NCBI GenBank assembly: GCA_019112625.1
Contig: DXIW01000028.1
Location: 1 to 64,000 of the forward strand
DNA length: 64,000 nucleotides
Reading direction: 5' to 3'
Origin: Candidatus Acutalibacter stercorigallinarum
Lineage (GTDB): Bacteria > Bacillota > Clostridia > Oscillospirales > Acutalibacteraceae
In this document: positions 39,163 through 47,824 of the stretch, one piece after another
Position numbering within the stretch: position 1 is the stretch's first letter
Layout: each line of letters begins with the position of its first letter
The notes under the pieces: model-generated
What the model was told of the DNA's origin: nothing
The model's database searches: none
What the model saw: the letters and a program-made list of their open reading frames with translations, nothing else
Made by a program: the position numbers and the translations under genes

Positions 39163-39905
39163 TCCACCGTTTTTCCCGGGAGGAGCTGCTCATCGGCAAG
39201 GCGGGCCTGGAAAAGCTGCAACAGGCCCGGGTGGCGGTGTTCGGCATCGGCGGGGTGGGCAGCTATGTGGTAGAGGCCCTGGCCCGCAGCGGTATCGGGG
39301 CCCTGGACCTGTTCGACAGCGACACTGTGGCCCTCTCCAACATCAACCGGCAGCTCATCGCGTTGGAGTCCACCCTGGGCCGTCCCAAGGTGGAGGCGGC
39401 CCAGGAGCGGGTGCTGCAGATCAACCCCGCCTGCCGGGTGGAGGCCCGGCAGCTGTTCTTCACCCCGGAGAACGCCGGGGACATCGATTTCTCCCAGTAC
39501 GACTACGTGGCCGACGCCATTGACACGGTGACGGGGAAGCTGGAGCTCATCCGCCGCTGCCGGGAGGCGGGGGTGCCGGTGATCTCCTGCATGGGCACGG
39601 GGAATAAGCTGGACCCCACCGCTTTCCGGGTGACTGCCATGGAGAAAACCAGCGGCTGCCCCCTGGCCCGGGTCATGCGCCGGGAGCTGAAAAAGCGGGG
39701 CATCGCAGGGGTCAAGGCGGTGTGGTCGCCGGAGGAGCCCCTGGCCCCTGCCCCTTCCCCCGGCGACCAGAAGGGCACCGCGGGCCGCCCCACCCCGGGG
39801 AGCATGGCCTTTGTGCCCAGCGCGGCAGGGCTCATCCTGGCTGGGGAGATCGTAAAGGACCTGTTGGGGGAGACCCTCAGAAAAGGAGGAGAGCGGCATG
39901 GATAG
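39159..39905 (+). CDS. tcdA: tRNA threonylcarbamoyladenosine dehydratase (ThiF/TcdA family)
   Basis: [36 protein letters not shown]. Confidence 0.92.
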   Translation: MIHRFSREELLIGKAGLEKLQQARVAVFGIGGVGSYVVEALARSGIGALDLFDSDTVALSNINRQLIALESTLGRPKVEAAQERVLQINPACRVEARQLFFTPENAGDIDFSQYDYVADAIDTVTGKLELIRRCREAGVPVISCMGTGNKLDPTAFRVTAMEKTSGCPLARVMRRELKKRGIAGVKAVWSPEEPLAPAPSPGDQKGTAGRPTPGSMAFVPSAAGLILAGEIVKDLLGETLRKGGERHG

Positions 39906-40461
39906 AGAGCGCATCGAACGGGCTGTCCGGGAGATCTTAGAGGCCGTAGGGGAGGACCCCGGCCGGGAGGGGCTTTTGGAGACCCCCGCCCGGGTGGCGC
40001 GGATGTACGAGGAGATCTTCTCTGGGCTGGAGGCAGACCCGGAGGAGCACCTGAAGATTTTTGACGAGGGGGGCCGCCACGACGAGCTGGTGCTGGTGAA
40101 GGACATCCCCCTCTACTCCGTGTGCGAGCACCACCTGCTGCCCTTTATCGGCAGGGCCCACATCGCCTATATCCCCAAAAACGGCAGGATCATCGGCCTG
40201 TCCAAATTCGCCCGGATCGTGGACTGCTTTGCCCGCCGGCCCCAGGTCCAGGAGCGCCTCACCGGCCAGATCGCCGACTTCCTCTATGAGAAGCTGGAAC
40301 CCCTGGGGGTGGCGGTGTTCATCCAGGCGGAGCACCTGTGCATGACCATGCGGGGGGCCCGGGCCGCCGGGGCCCTCACCCAGACCTCCGCCCTGCGGGG
40401 CTGCATGCGCAGCGACGCTAAGACCCGGGCGGAGGTCATGGCCCTGCTGGGCGGGAGGTAG
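39898..40461 (+). CDS. folE: GTP cyclohydrolase I
   Basis: [29 protein letters not shown]. Confidence 0.97.
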   Translation: MDRERIERAVREILEAVGEDPGREGLLETPARVARMYEEIFSGLEADPEEHLKIFDEGGRHDELVLVKDIPLYSVCEHHLLPFIGRAHIAYIPKNGRIIGLSKFARIVDCFARRPQVQERLTGQIADFLYEKLEPLGVAVFIQAEHLCMTMRGARAAGALTQTSALRGCMRSDAKTRAEVMALLGGR

Positions 40462-40463
40462 GG

Positions 40464-41288
40464 ATGGAGACATTTCTCGCCCGGGGGAAGAGCTTCCCCC
40501 TCACCCACACCTATGTGATGGGCATTTTGAACATCACCCCCGACTCCTTCTCCGATGGGGGCCGGTACCTGGACCCCGCCGCCGCCCTGGCCCGGGCCAG
40601 GGAGATGGAGGGGGAAGGGGCGGACATCCTGGACATCGGCGGCCAGTCCACCCGGCCGGGGCACACCCCTGTCTCCCCGGAGGAGGAGTGGGCCCGGCTG
40701 CAGGAGGTGCTCCCCGCCCTGCTGGCCGGGACAAAGCTGGCGGTGTCGGTGGACACCTTCTACCCCCAGGTGGCGGAAAAGGCGTTGGAGACCGGGGCCC
40801 ATATCATCAACGACGTGTCCGGCTTCGGGGAGGAGATGCTGGCCGCTGTGGCGGGCTCCGGCTGCGGGTGCGTGGTCATGTTCCCCGGGGGCGGGGAGGG
40901 GCGCAGCGTCTCCGGGGCGGCCCGGGCGTTCTTCTCCCGCCGCCGGGAGGACGCCGCCCGCTATGGCATCGGGCCGGAACACCTGTGCTTCGACCCGGGC
41001 GTCGGCTTTGGCACGACCTATGAGGAGGACCTGGCGCTCATCGCCCAGGTGGGGGAGGCCCGGCTGCCGGGCAGCGCCTGTCTGATGGCCGCCTCCCGGA
41101 AGCGGGTCACCGGCCGGGCAGGCGGGGGAGAGGCCGGCCCCCTGCCCGTGGAGGACCGCCTGGCCCCCACCCTGGCCGCCCACACCGCCGCGGCCCTGGG
41201 GGGCGCGGACATCCTCCGGGCCCACGATGTGAAAGAGACGGTATGGGCCGCCCGCATGGCGGACGCCCTGAAAGCCCACAGGGGCTGA
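40464..41288 (+). CDS. folP: Dihydropteroate synthase
   Basis: VMGILNITPDSFSDGG, DIGGQSTRPG. Confidence 0.97.
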   Translation: METFLARGKSFPLTHTYVMGILNITPDSFSDGGRYLDPAAALARAREMEGEGADILDIGGQSTRPGHTPVSPEEEWARLQEVLPALLAGTKLAVSVDTFYPQVAEKALETGAHIINDVSGFGEEMLAAVAGSGCGCVVMFPGGGEGRSVSGAARAFFSRRREDAARYGIGPEHLCFDPGVGFGTTYEEDLALIAQVGEARLPGSACLMAASRKRVTGRAGGGEAGPLPVEDRLAPTLAAHTAAALGGADILRAHDVKETVWAARMADALKAHRG

Positions 41289-41307
41289 AAAACAGGAGGG
41301 ACCAAAA

Positions 41308-41676
41308 ATGGACACTGTTTACCTCAAGGGGCTGGAGATCTTCGCCTACCACGGGGTCAACCCCGAGGAGAAGGAGGACGGCCAGCGTTTCGTGCTGGAC
41401 CTGGCCATGAAGGCGGACCTCTCCGCGGCCCGGCGCAGCGACGACCTGAACGACACGGTGAATTACGCCGCGGTGCGCAAAACCGTGGAGCGGGCCTTCA
41501 CCGGGGCGAAGTACGACCTGATCGAGCGGGCGGCCCAGGCGGTGTGCGACGCGGTGCTGGCGGAACACCCCCGGGTGCAGGAGGTCACCCTGCTGCTGAA
41601 AAAGCCCGAGGCCCCCATGAACGCCGTGTTCGACTACGCCGGGGTGGAGATCACCCAAAAACGGGAGGAGGGATGA
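41308..41676 (+). CDS. folB: Dihydroneopterin aldolase
   Basis: LKGLEIFAYHGVNPEEKEDGQRF. Confidence 0.95.
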   Translation: MDTVYLKGLEIFAYHGVNPEEKEDGQRFVLDLAMKADLSAARRSDDLNDTVNYAAVRKTVERAFTGAKYDLIERAAQAVCDAVLAEHPRVQEVTLLLKKPEAPMNAVFDYAGVEITQKREEG

Positions 41677-42155
41677 CCATGAAAGCCGTATTGGGCCTGG
41701 GGGGCAACCTGGGGGACCGGGAGCAGAACCTGGCCGCCGCCCTGGACGGGCTGGAACAGCTGCCGGGCACCCAGATTTTAGCCCTTTCCAACGTGTACGA
41801 GACCGAGCCCTTCGACGTGACGGACAGCCAGGACAACTACCTAAACTGCTGCGCCCTTCTGGAGACGGCGCTGTCCCCGGAGGAGCTGCTGGACCGGTGC
41901 CTGGCCCTGGAGGTGAAGCTGGGCCGGGTGCGCACCGGCTACCACAGCGCCCGCACCGTGGACATCGACCTGCTGCTGTGCGAGGGGGCTGTTTCCAACA
42001 CGGAAAAACTCACCCTGCCCCACCCACGCATCCGGGAGCGGGCCTTCGTCATGGTGCCCCTCTCCGACCTGTTCCCCGGCCACCAGGCCTTTGGCTACGA
42101 TTTCCACGACGCCTACGAGGCCGTGGACAAGGGCGGGGTGCTGCTGTACAAATAG
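41673..42155 (+). CDS. folK: HPPK (hydroxymethyldihydropterin pyrophosphokinase)
   Basis: LGLGGNLGDREQNL, SARTVDIDLLL, LPHPRIRERAFVMVPL. Confidence 0.95.
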   Translation: MTMKAVLGLGGNLGDREQNLAAALDGLEQLPGTQILALSNVYETEPFDVTDSQDNYLNCCALLETALSPEELLDRCLALEVKLGRVRTGYHSARTVDIDLLLCEGAVSNTEKLTLPHPRIRERAFVMVPLSDLFPGHQAFGYDFHDAYEAVDKGGVLLYK

Positions 42156-42193
42156 GCCCCATCACGGGGCACACAAAAAGCGAGGTGTTTGCC

Positions 42194-42880
42194 ATGCCGG
42201 AGCTGGATCTGGAACGACTTTTTGCGGAAATGGGCCAGCGGGAGAAGGCCGATAAGCTGGAGCGCTACCGCCGCCTGAACGCCCTGGCCAAGCCCGGGCA
42301 GATCTTGCTGGCAGGCTCCAGCCTGATGGAGCAGTTCCCCATCCACGAGCTGCTCCAGGACGCCGGGGTCAGCCTGCCGGTGTACAACCGGGGCGTGGGG
42401 GGCTTCGTCACCCAGGAATTTCAGGCCGCCCTGGACGTGTGCGTGCTCCAGCTGCGGCCCAGGCACATCTTCCTCAACATCGGCACCAACGACATGAACG
42501 GCCCCGACTATACCCTGGAGGGGCTCCTCGCCCGGTACGAGGCCATAGTTAGGGAGATTTTGGAGAAGCTGCCCGGGGTGAAGATCACCCTGCTGGCCTA
42601 TTACCCCCTCTGCGAGTCCCGCATGAGGGAGGACCCCCACATGGCAGAGGTGCTGCGCTACCGCAACAACCGGACCATCGCCCAGGCAAACCAGGGGGTA
42701 GAGACCCTGGCCCGCCGCCTGGGGCTGTCCTTCGCCAACTGCAACCAGTACCTGGTGGACAGCACCGGCGGCCTGAAGGAGGAGTACACCATCGAGGGCA
42801 TGCACATTTACGGCGACGGCTACGCCATGGTGCTGAAAGCCCTGCTGCCCCTGCTCCAGGCGGCTGCTGCCCAGATGTAG
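42194..42880 (+). CDS. SGNH/GDSL-family hydrolase
   Basis: LLAGSSLMEQFP, NRGVGGFVTQEF, LNIGTNDMNG. Confidence 0.88.
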   Translation: MPELDLERLFAEMGQREKADKLERYRRLNALAKPGQILLAGSSLMEQFPIHELLQDAGVSLPVYNRGVGGFVTQEFQAALDVCVLQLRPRHIFLNIGTNDMNGPDYTLEGLLARYEAIVREILEKLPGVKITLLAYYPLCESRMREDPHMAEVLRYRNNRTIAQANQGVETLARRLGLSFANCNQYLVDSTGGLKEEYTIEGMHIYGDGYAMVLKALLPLLQAAAAQM

Positions 42881-42904
42881 TTTTTGGGGGCCTTGGTGTG
42901 CGCG

Positions 42905-42942
42905 CAAAAAAGAGCTGCCGACTCCATGGCAGCTCTTTTTTA
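42905..42942. terminator. Strong bidirectional terminator
   Basis: AAAAAAGAGCTGCC-gactccat-GGCAGCTCTTTTTT. Confidence 0.85.
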
Positions 42943-42966
42943 ATCATATGTCAGACCCGGCAGCGC

Positions 42967-43197
42967 TCACCCCTCCACACCCCGTGTAGAGGTCAAAAGC
43001 GTCAGCTCCCCGTTTTCCTCTTTGCGGAAGGTGTTTTCCTCGTAGAAAAAGGCGCAGTGAAATTTCCCGCCTTCAAAGCTGGGCACCGCGTAGTACAGGC
43101 GGTTGACCAGGGTGGTCTCGTCCTCGTAAACGTCATGGTCCCCCAGGGGCACGGGCGCGGCGGGATTCTTCGGGGAGTTGGGTGACTTCATGTGCAT
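42967..43197 (-). CDS. Small acidic protein downstream of XRE copy 1
   Basis: MHMKSPNSPKNPAAPVPLGDHDVYEDETTLVNRLYYAVPSFEGGKFHC..; paralogue at 47451-47690. Confidence 0.7.
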   Translation of the reverse strand: MHMKSPNSPKNPAAPVPLGDHDVYEDETTLVNRLYYAVPSFEGGKFHCAFFYEENTFRKEENGELTLLTSTRGVEG

Positions 43198-43477
43198 CGG
43201 GCGCCTCCTGAAAACGGGCGGTCTCTACCAGTTGGGCGAAGGTCCGGACGAAGGCCAGGACCTCCTCGGAGAGCTGGCCGAGAAACAGCGCCAGCGTGGT
43301 GGCGCACGGCAGATGGACGCCCTGCTCCAGCTTTTGGTAGCTGCGGGCCGTCAGGTACAGCGCCTCCGCCAGCTTTTCCTGGGTGAGGTGCTTCTCCAGC
43401 CGGAATCCCCGCACCTGGCCGACCCAAAAAACAAGGAACTGCCTCTCGTACCTTCGCAACGGCAAGACCTCCCACAA
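43133..43477 (-). CDS. XRE-family regulator, copy 1
   Basis: VRGFRLEKHLTQEKLAEALYLTARSYQKLEQGVHLPCATTLALFLGQL; conserved start probably TTG (LRRYERQF). Confidence 0.85.
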   Translation of the reverse strand: MWEVLPLRRYERQFLVFWVGQVRGFRLEKHLTQEKLAEALYLTARSYQKLEQGVHLPCATTLALFLGQLSEEVLAFVRTFAQLVETARFQEAPDAHEVTQLPEESRRARAPGGP

Positions 43478-43537
43478 AACTACACGAACCTTTTTGCTTG
43501 CAGGAAAATCTTACCAGTTGCAACGCTATTCTACCAC

Positions 43538-43556
43538 GTCCTATAGGACGTGTTTT
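43538..43556. promoter_or_regulatory. Palindromic operator upstream of XRE copy 1
   Basis: CACGTCCTATAGGACGTG, perfect 18-bp palindrome. Confidence 0.6.
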
Positions 43557-43642
43557 GTCGATTTTTGTAGAGACTTTTCGCTTTTTATACCGCCGCACCA
43601 CAGAAAAAGGGGGGAAGACAGGTTTTTAGCCGGTTCAAACAA

Positions 43643-43876
43643 AACTCTCATCCACGCCCTCCGTGGGGAGGGCGACTACCTGGAAATCGCCATAGGGTAC
43701 CTCAAAACTATTTCTATCCACGCCCTCGCAAGGAGGGCGACACCTCAACGGTGAGAGGCGGGAGTTGGTGGTGCGATTTCTATCCACGCCTTCCGCAAAG
43801 GGAGGACGACTCCGCTCTCCGTCCCACCACCAGGGAACAGGTGAAATTTCTATCCGCGCCCCCAAGAGGGGGCGAC
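43643..43876 (-). CRISPR. Degenerate type I-C-like mini-array 1 (4 repeats, 3 spacers)
   Basis: Minus: GTCGCCCCCTCTTGGGGGCGCGGATAGAAAT, GTCGTCCTCCCTTTGCGGAAGGCGTGGATAGAAAT, GTCGCCCTCCTTGCGAGGGCGTGGATAGAAAT, GTCGCCCTCCCCACGGAGGGCGTGGATGAGAGTT; spacers about 34-35 nt. Confidence 0.75.
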
Positions 43877-43945
43877 TCCCAACAGAAAAATTTTTCCATC
43901 ATCCAGGAGCCAAAATCGCCCAGGGGGACAGACGCTGCACCGTGG

Positions 43946-44218
43946 TCAGGCGACCTCCTCGGAGTGGCCTGCTTCTGCCAGCTTGCCAAAAGTGTGGACG
44001 AACGCGAGAATTTCCTGGTCGGGCAGCAGGTTGAGAAATAGGGGCAGCGTGATGGCCGACGGTCTGTGAACGCCCCGCTCCAGCTTTTGATAATTGCGGA
44101 CGTTAACGTGCAGCTTTTCTGCCAGCTTTTCTTGGGAGAGGCTCATTTTCGCACGGAACTCCCGGACGCGGACGACCCAAAAGTCGAGAAACAAGTCCTC
44201 GGACTTTCGCAAGCGCAA
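43946..44218 (-). CDS. XRE-family regulator, divergent copy 3
   Basis: VREFRAKMSLSQEKLAEKLHVNVRNYQKLERGVHRPSAITLPLFLNLLPDQEILAFVHTFGKL. Confidence 0.82.
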   Translation of the reverse strand: MRLRKSEDLFLDFWVVRVREFRAKMSLSQEKLAEKLHVNVRNYQKLERGVHRPSAITLPLFLNLLPDQEILAFVHTFGKLAEAGHSEEVA

Positions 44219-44285
44219 GACCTCCTACAAAACCATACAACACTTTTTGCTTACAGGAAAATCTTACCAATTCTCACCCTGGCTT

Positions 44286-44305
44286 ACCACATCCCATGGG
44301 ACGTG
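44286..44305. promoter_or_regulatory. Palindromic operator upstream of XRE copy 3
   Basis: Minus CCACGTCCCATGGGATGTGG. Confidence 0.55.
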
Positions 44306-44412
44306 GTTTGTCGGTTTTTGCCTATGCACTTATACTTTTATTATACCATAGAAAAAAGACGACCGCAACAGTCGCTCTATAACAGGTGATTTTGGGATTT
44401 AGGGTGGGCGGC

Positions 44413-44450
44413 CACGAGCCAAGTCTTACTTACGTTCGACTTGCTCGGGC
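44413..44450 (+). repeat. REP-like repeat copy 3
   Basis: CACGAGCCAAGTCTTACTTACGTTCGACTTGCTCGGGC. Confidence 0.7.
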
Positions 44451-44617
44451 GGGTGACCCCGCGAGACAGGAAAATCCCCCTGGGTTTTGCCCACCGGGAT
44501 TTTGTACGGAGACTGCAAGCCGCTGAGAAAAAGTTGCGCCCTTGCCCTTTTCCGCAAAAAGTTGTTAGTGCAGCGGAGGCGTCGCGACCGCGCTTGCAAG
44601 GGAGCAGCCGGAGCAAA

Positions 44618-44641
44618 CGAGACTTTTTGCGGGGAGGAGCG
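44618..44641 (-). repeat. 24-nt exact repeat shared with 5839-5862 (opposite strand)
   Basis: CGCTCCTCCCCGCAAAAAGTCTCG. Confidence 0.9.
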
Positions 44642-44712
44642 GTAGTCCGAACGGCGTAGCCGCGATTTTCAAAAATGAAAATCGCGGTGAGCCACAAGGA
44701 CTCACCGCGACG

Positions 44713-44788
44713 TGGTGGACCCAAAGGGATTCGAACCCTCGACCTCTCGGATGCGAACCGAACGCTCTCCCAGCTGAGCTATGGGCCC
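44713..44788 (-). tRNA. tRNA-Ala (CGC)
   Basis: GGGCCCATAGCTCAGCTGGGAGAGCGTTCGGTTCGCATCCGAGAGGTCGAGGGTTCGAATCCCTTTGGGTCCACCA; anticodon loop TTCGCAT. Confidence 0.93.
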
Positions 44789-44853
44789 ATGTGCCGTTTT
44801 TTAGACAGCACGAATATTTTAGCACAAGCGGGGCTGGTTGTAAAGGGTTTTTC

Positions 44854-46281
44854 TCACTTTTTCCCGCCGGAAGCGGCAAACAGGTCGATGTGCAGCCACT
44901 TTCCCCGGTACAGCCGCCCCAGGAAGATCAGCCCCCGGGCGCAGAGCTCCGCGGCCATGGCCAGCCACACGCCCACCAGCCCCAGACTCCCCACCAGGGC
45001 CAGGGACAGGGTGATGCGCACGCCCCACATGGAAGCCAGGCTGATGAGAAACGGCCCCTTGGAGTCCCCGGCGCCCCGCAGCGCGCCAGAGGCCACGATG
45101 GACGCCCCGAACAGGGGCTCGGCAAAGGCCACGATGCGCAGCACCTGGCTGCCCAGGTCGATGACCTCCGCCTCCTGGGAGAAGATCATAATGAGCTGGG
45201 GGGCGAAGAGGAACAGCACCGCCCCGCCCAGGGTCATCATGCCCACGCCCATCCAGGTGACCATCCGGGCGAAGCGTTGGGCCAGGTCCTTCCGCCCCGC
45301 GCCGATGGCCTGGCCCACCAGGGTGGTGCCGGCCACCGCCACGCCGGAGGCCGGCAGGTAGCTGATGGATTCCGCGGTCACCGCCAGGTGGTTGGCCGCC
45401 ACCGCCACGGTGCCGATGCCGGTGATGATGGCGGTGATGACGATCTGGGCCACGCACATGATGGAGCGCTCCAGGGCGGCGGGAAGCCCCAATCGCCAGG
45501 CGGCCAGCAGGCAGCCCCGCTCGAACTTATAGCGCTGGTGCAGGCTGATGCGGATGGGGGACTTTTTGCGGAACAGGGCCGCCAGAAACAGCAGGCACAC
45601 CAGGGCGGTGGAGAGCCCCGAGGCAAAGGCCGCGCCCCCTACGCCCCATCCCGCGCCCCACATGGTGAAGCGCAAGCCCAGCACCTCCACCGGGCGGGTG
45701 GGGTAGATGAACAAGGTGTTGAGAATCACGTTGAACACATTGATCATCAGGTTGAGGACCATGGGGGTCTTGGTGTCCCCGGCGCAGCGGATGGCGGCGC
45801 TGAACATGTTGGTGCCCAGGGTGAAGGGCATGGCGCAGGCCATGATCCGGAAGTACAGGGAGGCGTCCCCCCGGACGGCGGGCTCGGCGCCCAACAGGGC
45901 GGGCAGCGGGAAGGAGAGGGCGAATCCCACCGCCCCCATGAGGATGCCGAAGAGGACGGTAAAGCGCAGGCTCTGCCACACCACCCGCCTGGCGTCCTCC
46001 CCCCGGCCGGCCCCCAGGTGCTGGGCCACCTGCACGGAAAAGCCGATGGCCGCCGCGGCGAAAAACCCGTTGAACAGCCAGGTGGTGCTGGCGGTAAGGC
46101 CCACCGCCGCCGTGGCCTGGGAGCCCAGGGACCCCACCATGGCGGTGTCCACGTACTGCACCAGGGTGATCATGATCTGCTCGACAATGGCGGGCCAGGC
46201 CAAAAACAGCACCGCGCCCAGGGTGGACTTTACCGGCGGGGTGCCCTGGTGGGCGAGCAGCTTCGAAATGCGGTCGCTCAT
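44854..46281 (-). CDS. MATE-family efflux transporter
   Basis: LAWPAIVEQIMITLVQYVDTAMVGSLGSQATAAVGLTASTTWL. Confidence 0.94.
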   Translation of the reverse strand: MSDRISKLLAHQGTPPVKSTLGAVLFLAWPAIVEQIMITLVQYVDTAMVGSLGSQATAAVGLTASTTWLFNGFFAAAAIGFSVQVAQHLGAGRGEDARRVVWQSLRFTVLFGILMGAVGFALSFPLPALLGAEPAVRGDASLYFRIMACAMPFTLGTNMFSAAIRCAGDTKTPMVLNLMINVFNVILNTLFIYPTRPVEVLGLRFTMWGAGWGVGGAAFASGLSTALVCLLFLAALFRKKSPIRISLHQRYKFERGCLLAAWRLGLPAALERSIMCVAQIVITAIITGIGTVAVAANHLAVTAESISYLPASGVAVAGTTLVGQAIGAGRKDLAQRFARMVTWMGVGMMTLGGAVLFLFAPQLIMIFSQEAEVIDLGSQVLRIVAFAEPLFGASIVASGALRGAGDSKGPFLISLASMWGVRITLSLALVGSLGLVGVWLAMAAELCARGLIFLGRLYRGKWLHIDLFAASGGKK

Positions 46282-46589
46282 ACTTCGTAATCGATGCTCA
46301 CCCGGCCGTCAGGCTCCCGCAGCTCTTTCACGAACTGGCCGAAGGCCACGTGGCTGGGGTGCTTCTGATAGCGGAGCATCTCCTCCATATTCCGGAAGGT
46401 GGACACCAGGATGTAGTCGTAATTCCCCGGCGCCGAGCCAGGCGCGCCGAAGTAGACCTCCAGGTCCGCGATCTCCGGGATCTCCTCTTTCAGGGCCAGC
46501 ATCCTGGCCCGGGCGGCCTCCAGGTTTTCGGCCTTGGTCCTGCCCTGTGCCGTGTCTTTGAATTTGAACATGACGATATGCTTGAGCAT
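46278..46589 (-). CDS. Dabb-family (stress-responsive A/B barrel) protein
   Basis: MLKHIVMFKFKDTAQGRTKAENLEAARARMLAL..HVAFGQFVKEL. Confidence 0.88.
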   Translation of the reverse strand: MLKHIVMFKFKDTAQGRTKAENLEAARARMLALKEEIPEIADLEVYFGAPGSAPGNYDYILVSTFRNMEEMLRYQKHPSHVAFGQFVKELREPDGRVSIDYEV

Positions 46590-46793
46590 CTCCGTTCGTT
46601 CCTTTCTCCCCAAAGGTGGCGTTTTCCCCCATCTTACCTCATTCCGGGGAGAAATGCAAGGGGGTTTGTGCCCTCCTGTTTCCGAGATTGTTCTTTCAAA
46701 GGTATCCCCGCGTTTTTGTGCCGGGACGTTTTCTTTTTCCGAAGCCGCAGGGGCGCAAAGCCGAGACTGTTTTGTGATTTTATTCCGGGGCCA

Positions 46794-46827
46794 TTGGCCC
46801 GCCCTGCGCAGTATGCTATACTATAAT
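46794..46827 (+). promoter_or_regulatory. Promoter-like element driving mini-array 2
   Basis: TTGGCC-17 nt-TATACT with overlapping TATAAT, just upstream of the first repeat. Confidence 0.5.
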
Positions 46828-46837
46828 AAGCGATTAG

Positions 46838-47007
46838 GCCGTCCCCCTCTTGGGGGCGTGGATAGAAATTTCACCTGCTCCCTGGTGATGGGACGGAGAG
46901 CGGAGTCGCCCTCCCTTTGCGGAAGGCGTGGATAGAAATTTTGGCCTGGAGGACGGCAAGTACGGGCGAGCCAGTCGCCCCCTCTTGCGGGGGCGTGGAT
47001 AAGAGAT
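46838..47007 (+). CRISPR. Degenerate type I-C-like mini-array 2 (3 repeats, 2 spacers)
   Basis: GTCCCCCTCTTGGGGGCGTGGATAGAAAT, GTCGCCCTCCCTTTGCGGAAGGCGTGGATAGAAAT, GTCGCCCCCTCTTGCGGGGGCGTGGATAAGAGAT; first spacer nearly identical to a mini-array 1 spacer. Confidence 0.75.
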
Positions 47008-47092
47008 CAACCGGCGAAAAACCTGTCTTCCCCCCTTTTTTCTGTGGTGCGGCGGTATAAAAAGCGAAAAGTCTCTACAAAAATCGACAAAA

Positions 47093-47111
47093 CACGTCCC
47101 ATAGGACGTGG
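47093..47111. promoter_or_regulatory. Palindromic operator upstream of XRE copy 2
   Basis: CACGTCCCATAGGACGTG. Confidence 0.6.
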
Positions 47112-47161
47112 TAGAATGGCGTTGTAACTGGTAAGATTTTCCTGCAAGCAAAAAGGTTCGT

Positions 47162-47515
47162 GTGGTTTTGTGGGAGGTCTTGCCGTTGCGAAGGTACGAG
47201 AGGCAGTTCCTTGTTTTTTGGGTCGGTCAGGTGCGGGGGTTCCGGCTGGAGAAGCACCTCACCCAGGAAAAGCTGGCGGAGGCGCTGTACCTGTCGGCCC
47301 GCAGCTACCAAAAGCTGGAGCAGGGCGTCCACCAGCCATGCGCCACCACGCTGGCCCTGTTCCTCGGCCAGCTTACCGACCAGGAGGTCCTGGCCTTCGT
47401 CCGGACCTTCGCCCAGCTGGTGGAGACCGCCCGTTTTCAGGAGGCGCCCGATGCACATGAAATCACCCAACTCCCCGGAGAATCCCACCGCGCCCGTGCC
47501 CCTGGGGGACCATGA
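47162..47515 (+). CDS. XRE-family regulator, copy 2
   Basis: Near-identical to copy 1 (VRGFRLEKHLTQEKLAEALYLSARSYQKLEQGVHQPCATTLALFLGQLTDQEVLAFVRTFAQLVETARFQEAPDAHEITQLP). Confidence 0.86.
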   Translation: MVLWEVLPLRRYERQFLVFWVGQVRGFRLEKHLTQEKLAEALYLSARSYQKLEQGVHQPCATTLALFLGQLTDQEVLAFVRTFAQLVETARFQEAPDAHEITQLPGESHRARAPGGP

Positions 47516-47690
47516 CGTTTACGAGGACGAGAACACCCTGGTCAACCGCCTGTACTACGCGGTGCCCAGCTTTGAAGAGGGAAAATTTCACTGCTCTTTC
47601 TTCTTTGAGGAAAACACCTTCCGCAAAGAGGAAAACGGGGAGTTGACGTTGGTCCACTCGGAATATGGGATAGACGCCGCTAAAATCTGA
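47451..47690 (+). CDS. Small acidic protein downstream of XRE copy 2
   Basis: MHMKSPNSPENPTAPVPLGDHDVYEDENTLVNRLYYAVPSFEEGKFHCSFFFEENTFRKEENGELTL; C-terminus diverges from copy 1. Confidence 0.7.
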   Translation: MHMKSPNSPENPTAPVPLGDHDVYEDENTLVNRLYYAVPSFEEGKFHCSFFFEENTFRKEENGELTLVHSEYGIDAAKI

Positions 47691-47824
47691 GAGGCCGGTG
47701 CCCTATCCCCGGCTTTTTTGGAAAAATCACAGGGCCGCACCCCGGGCGGTGGGCAGTCATCCCGTTGCATCTCCCGGCGGGCGTGGTATAATGGGGGAAA
47801 GATATTTGCGGGGAGGCGGTACGG

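Noticed and set aside
44675-45361. ORF with GIRTLDLSDANRTLSQLSYGP
   Set aside because: Translation through the complement of tRNA-Ala and antisense to the MATE gene
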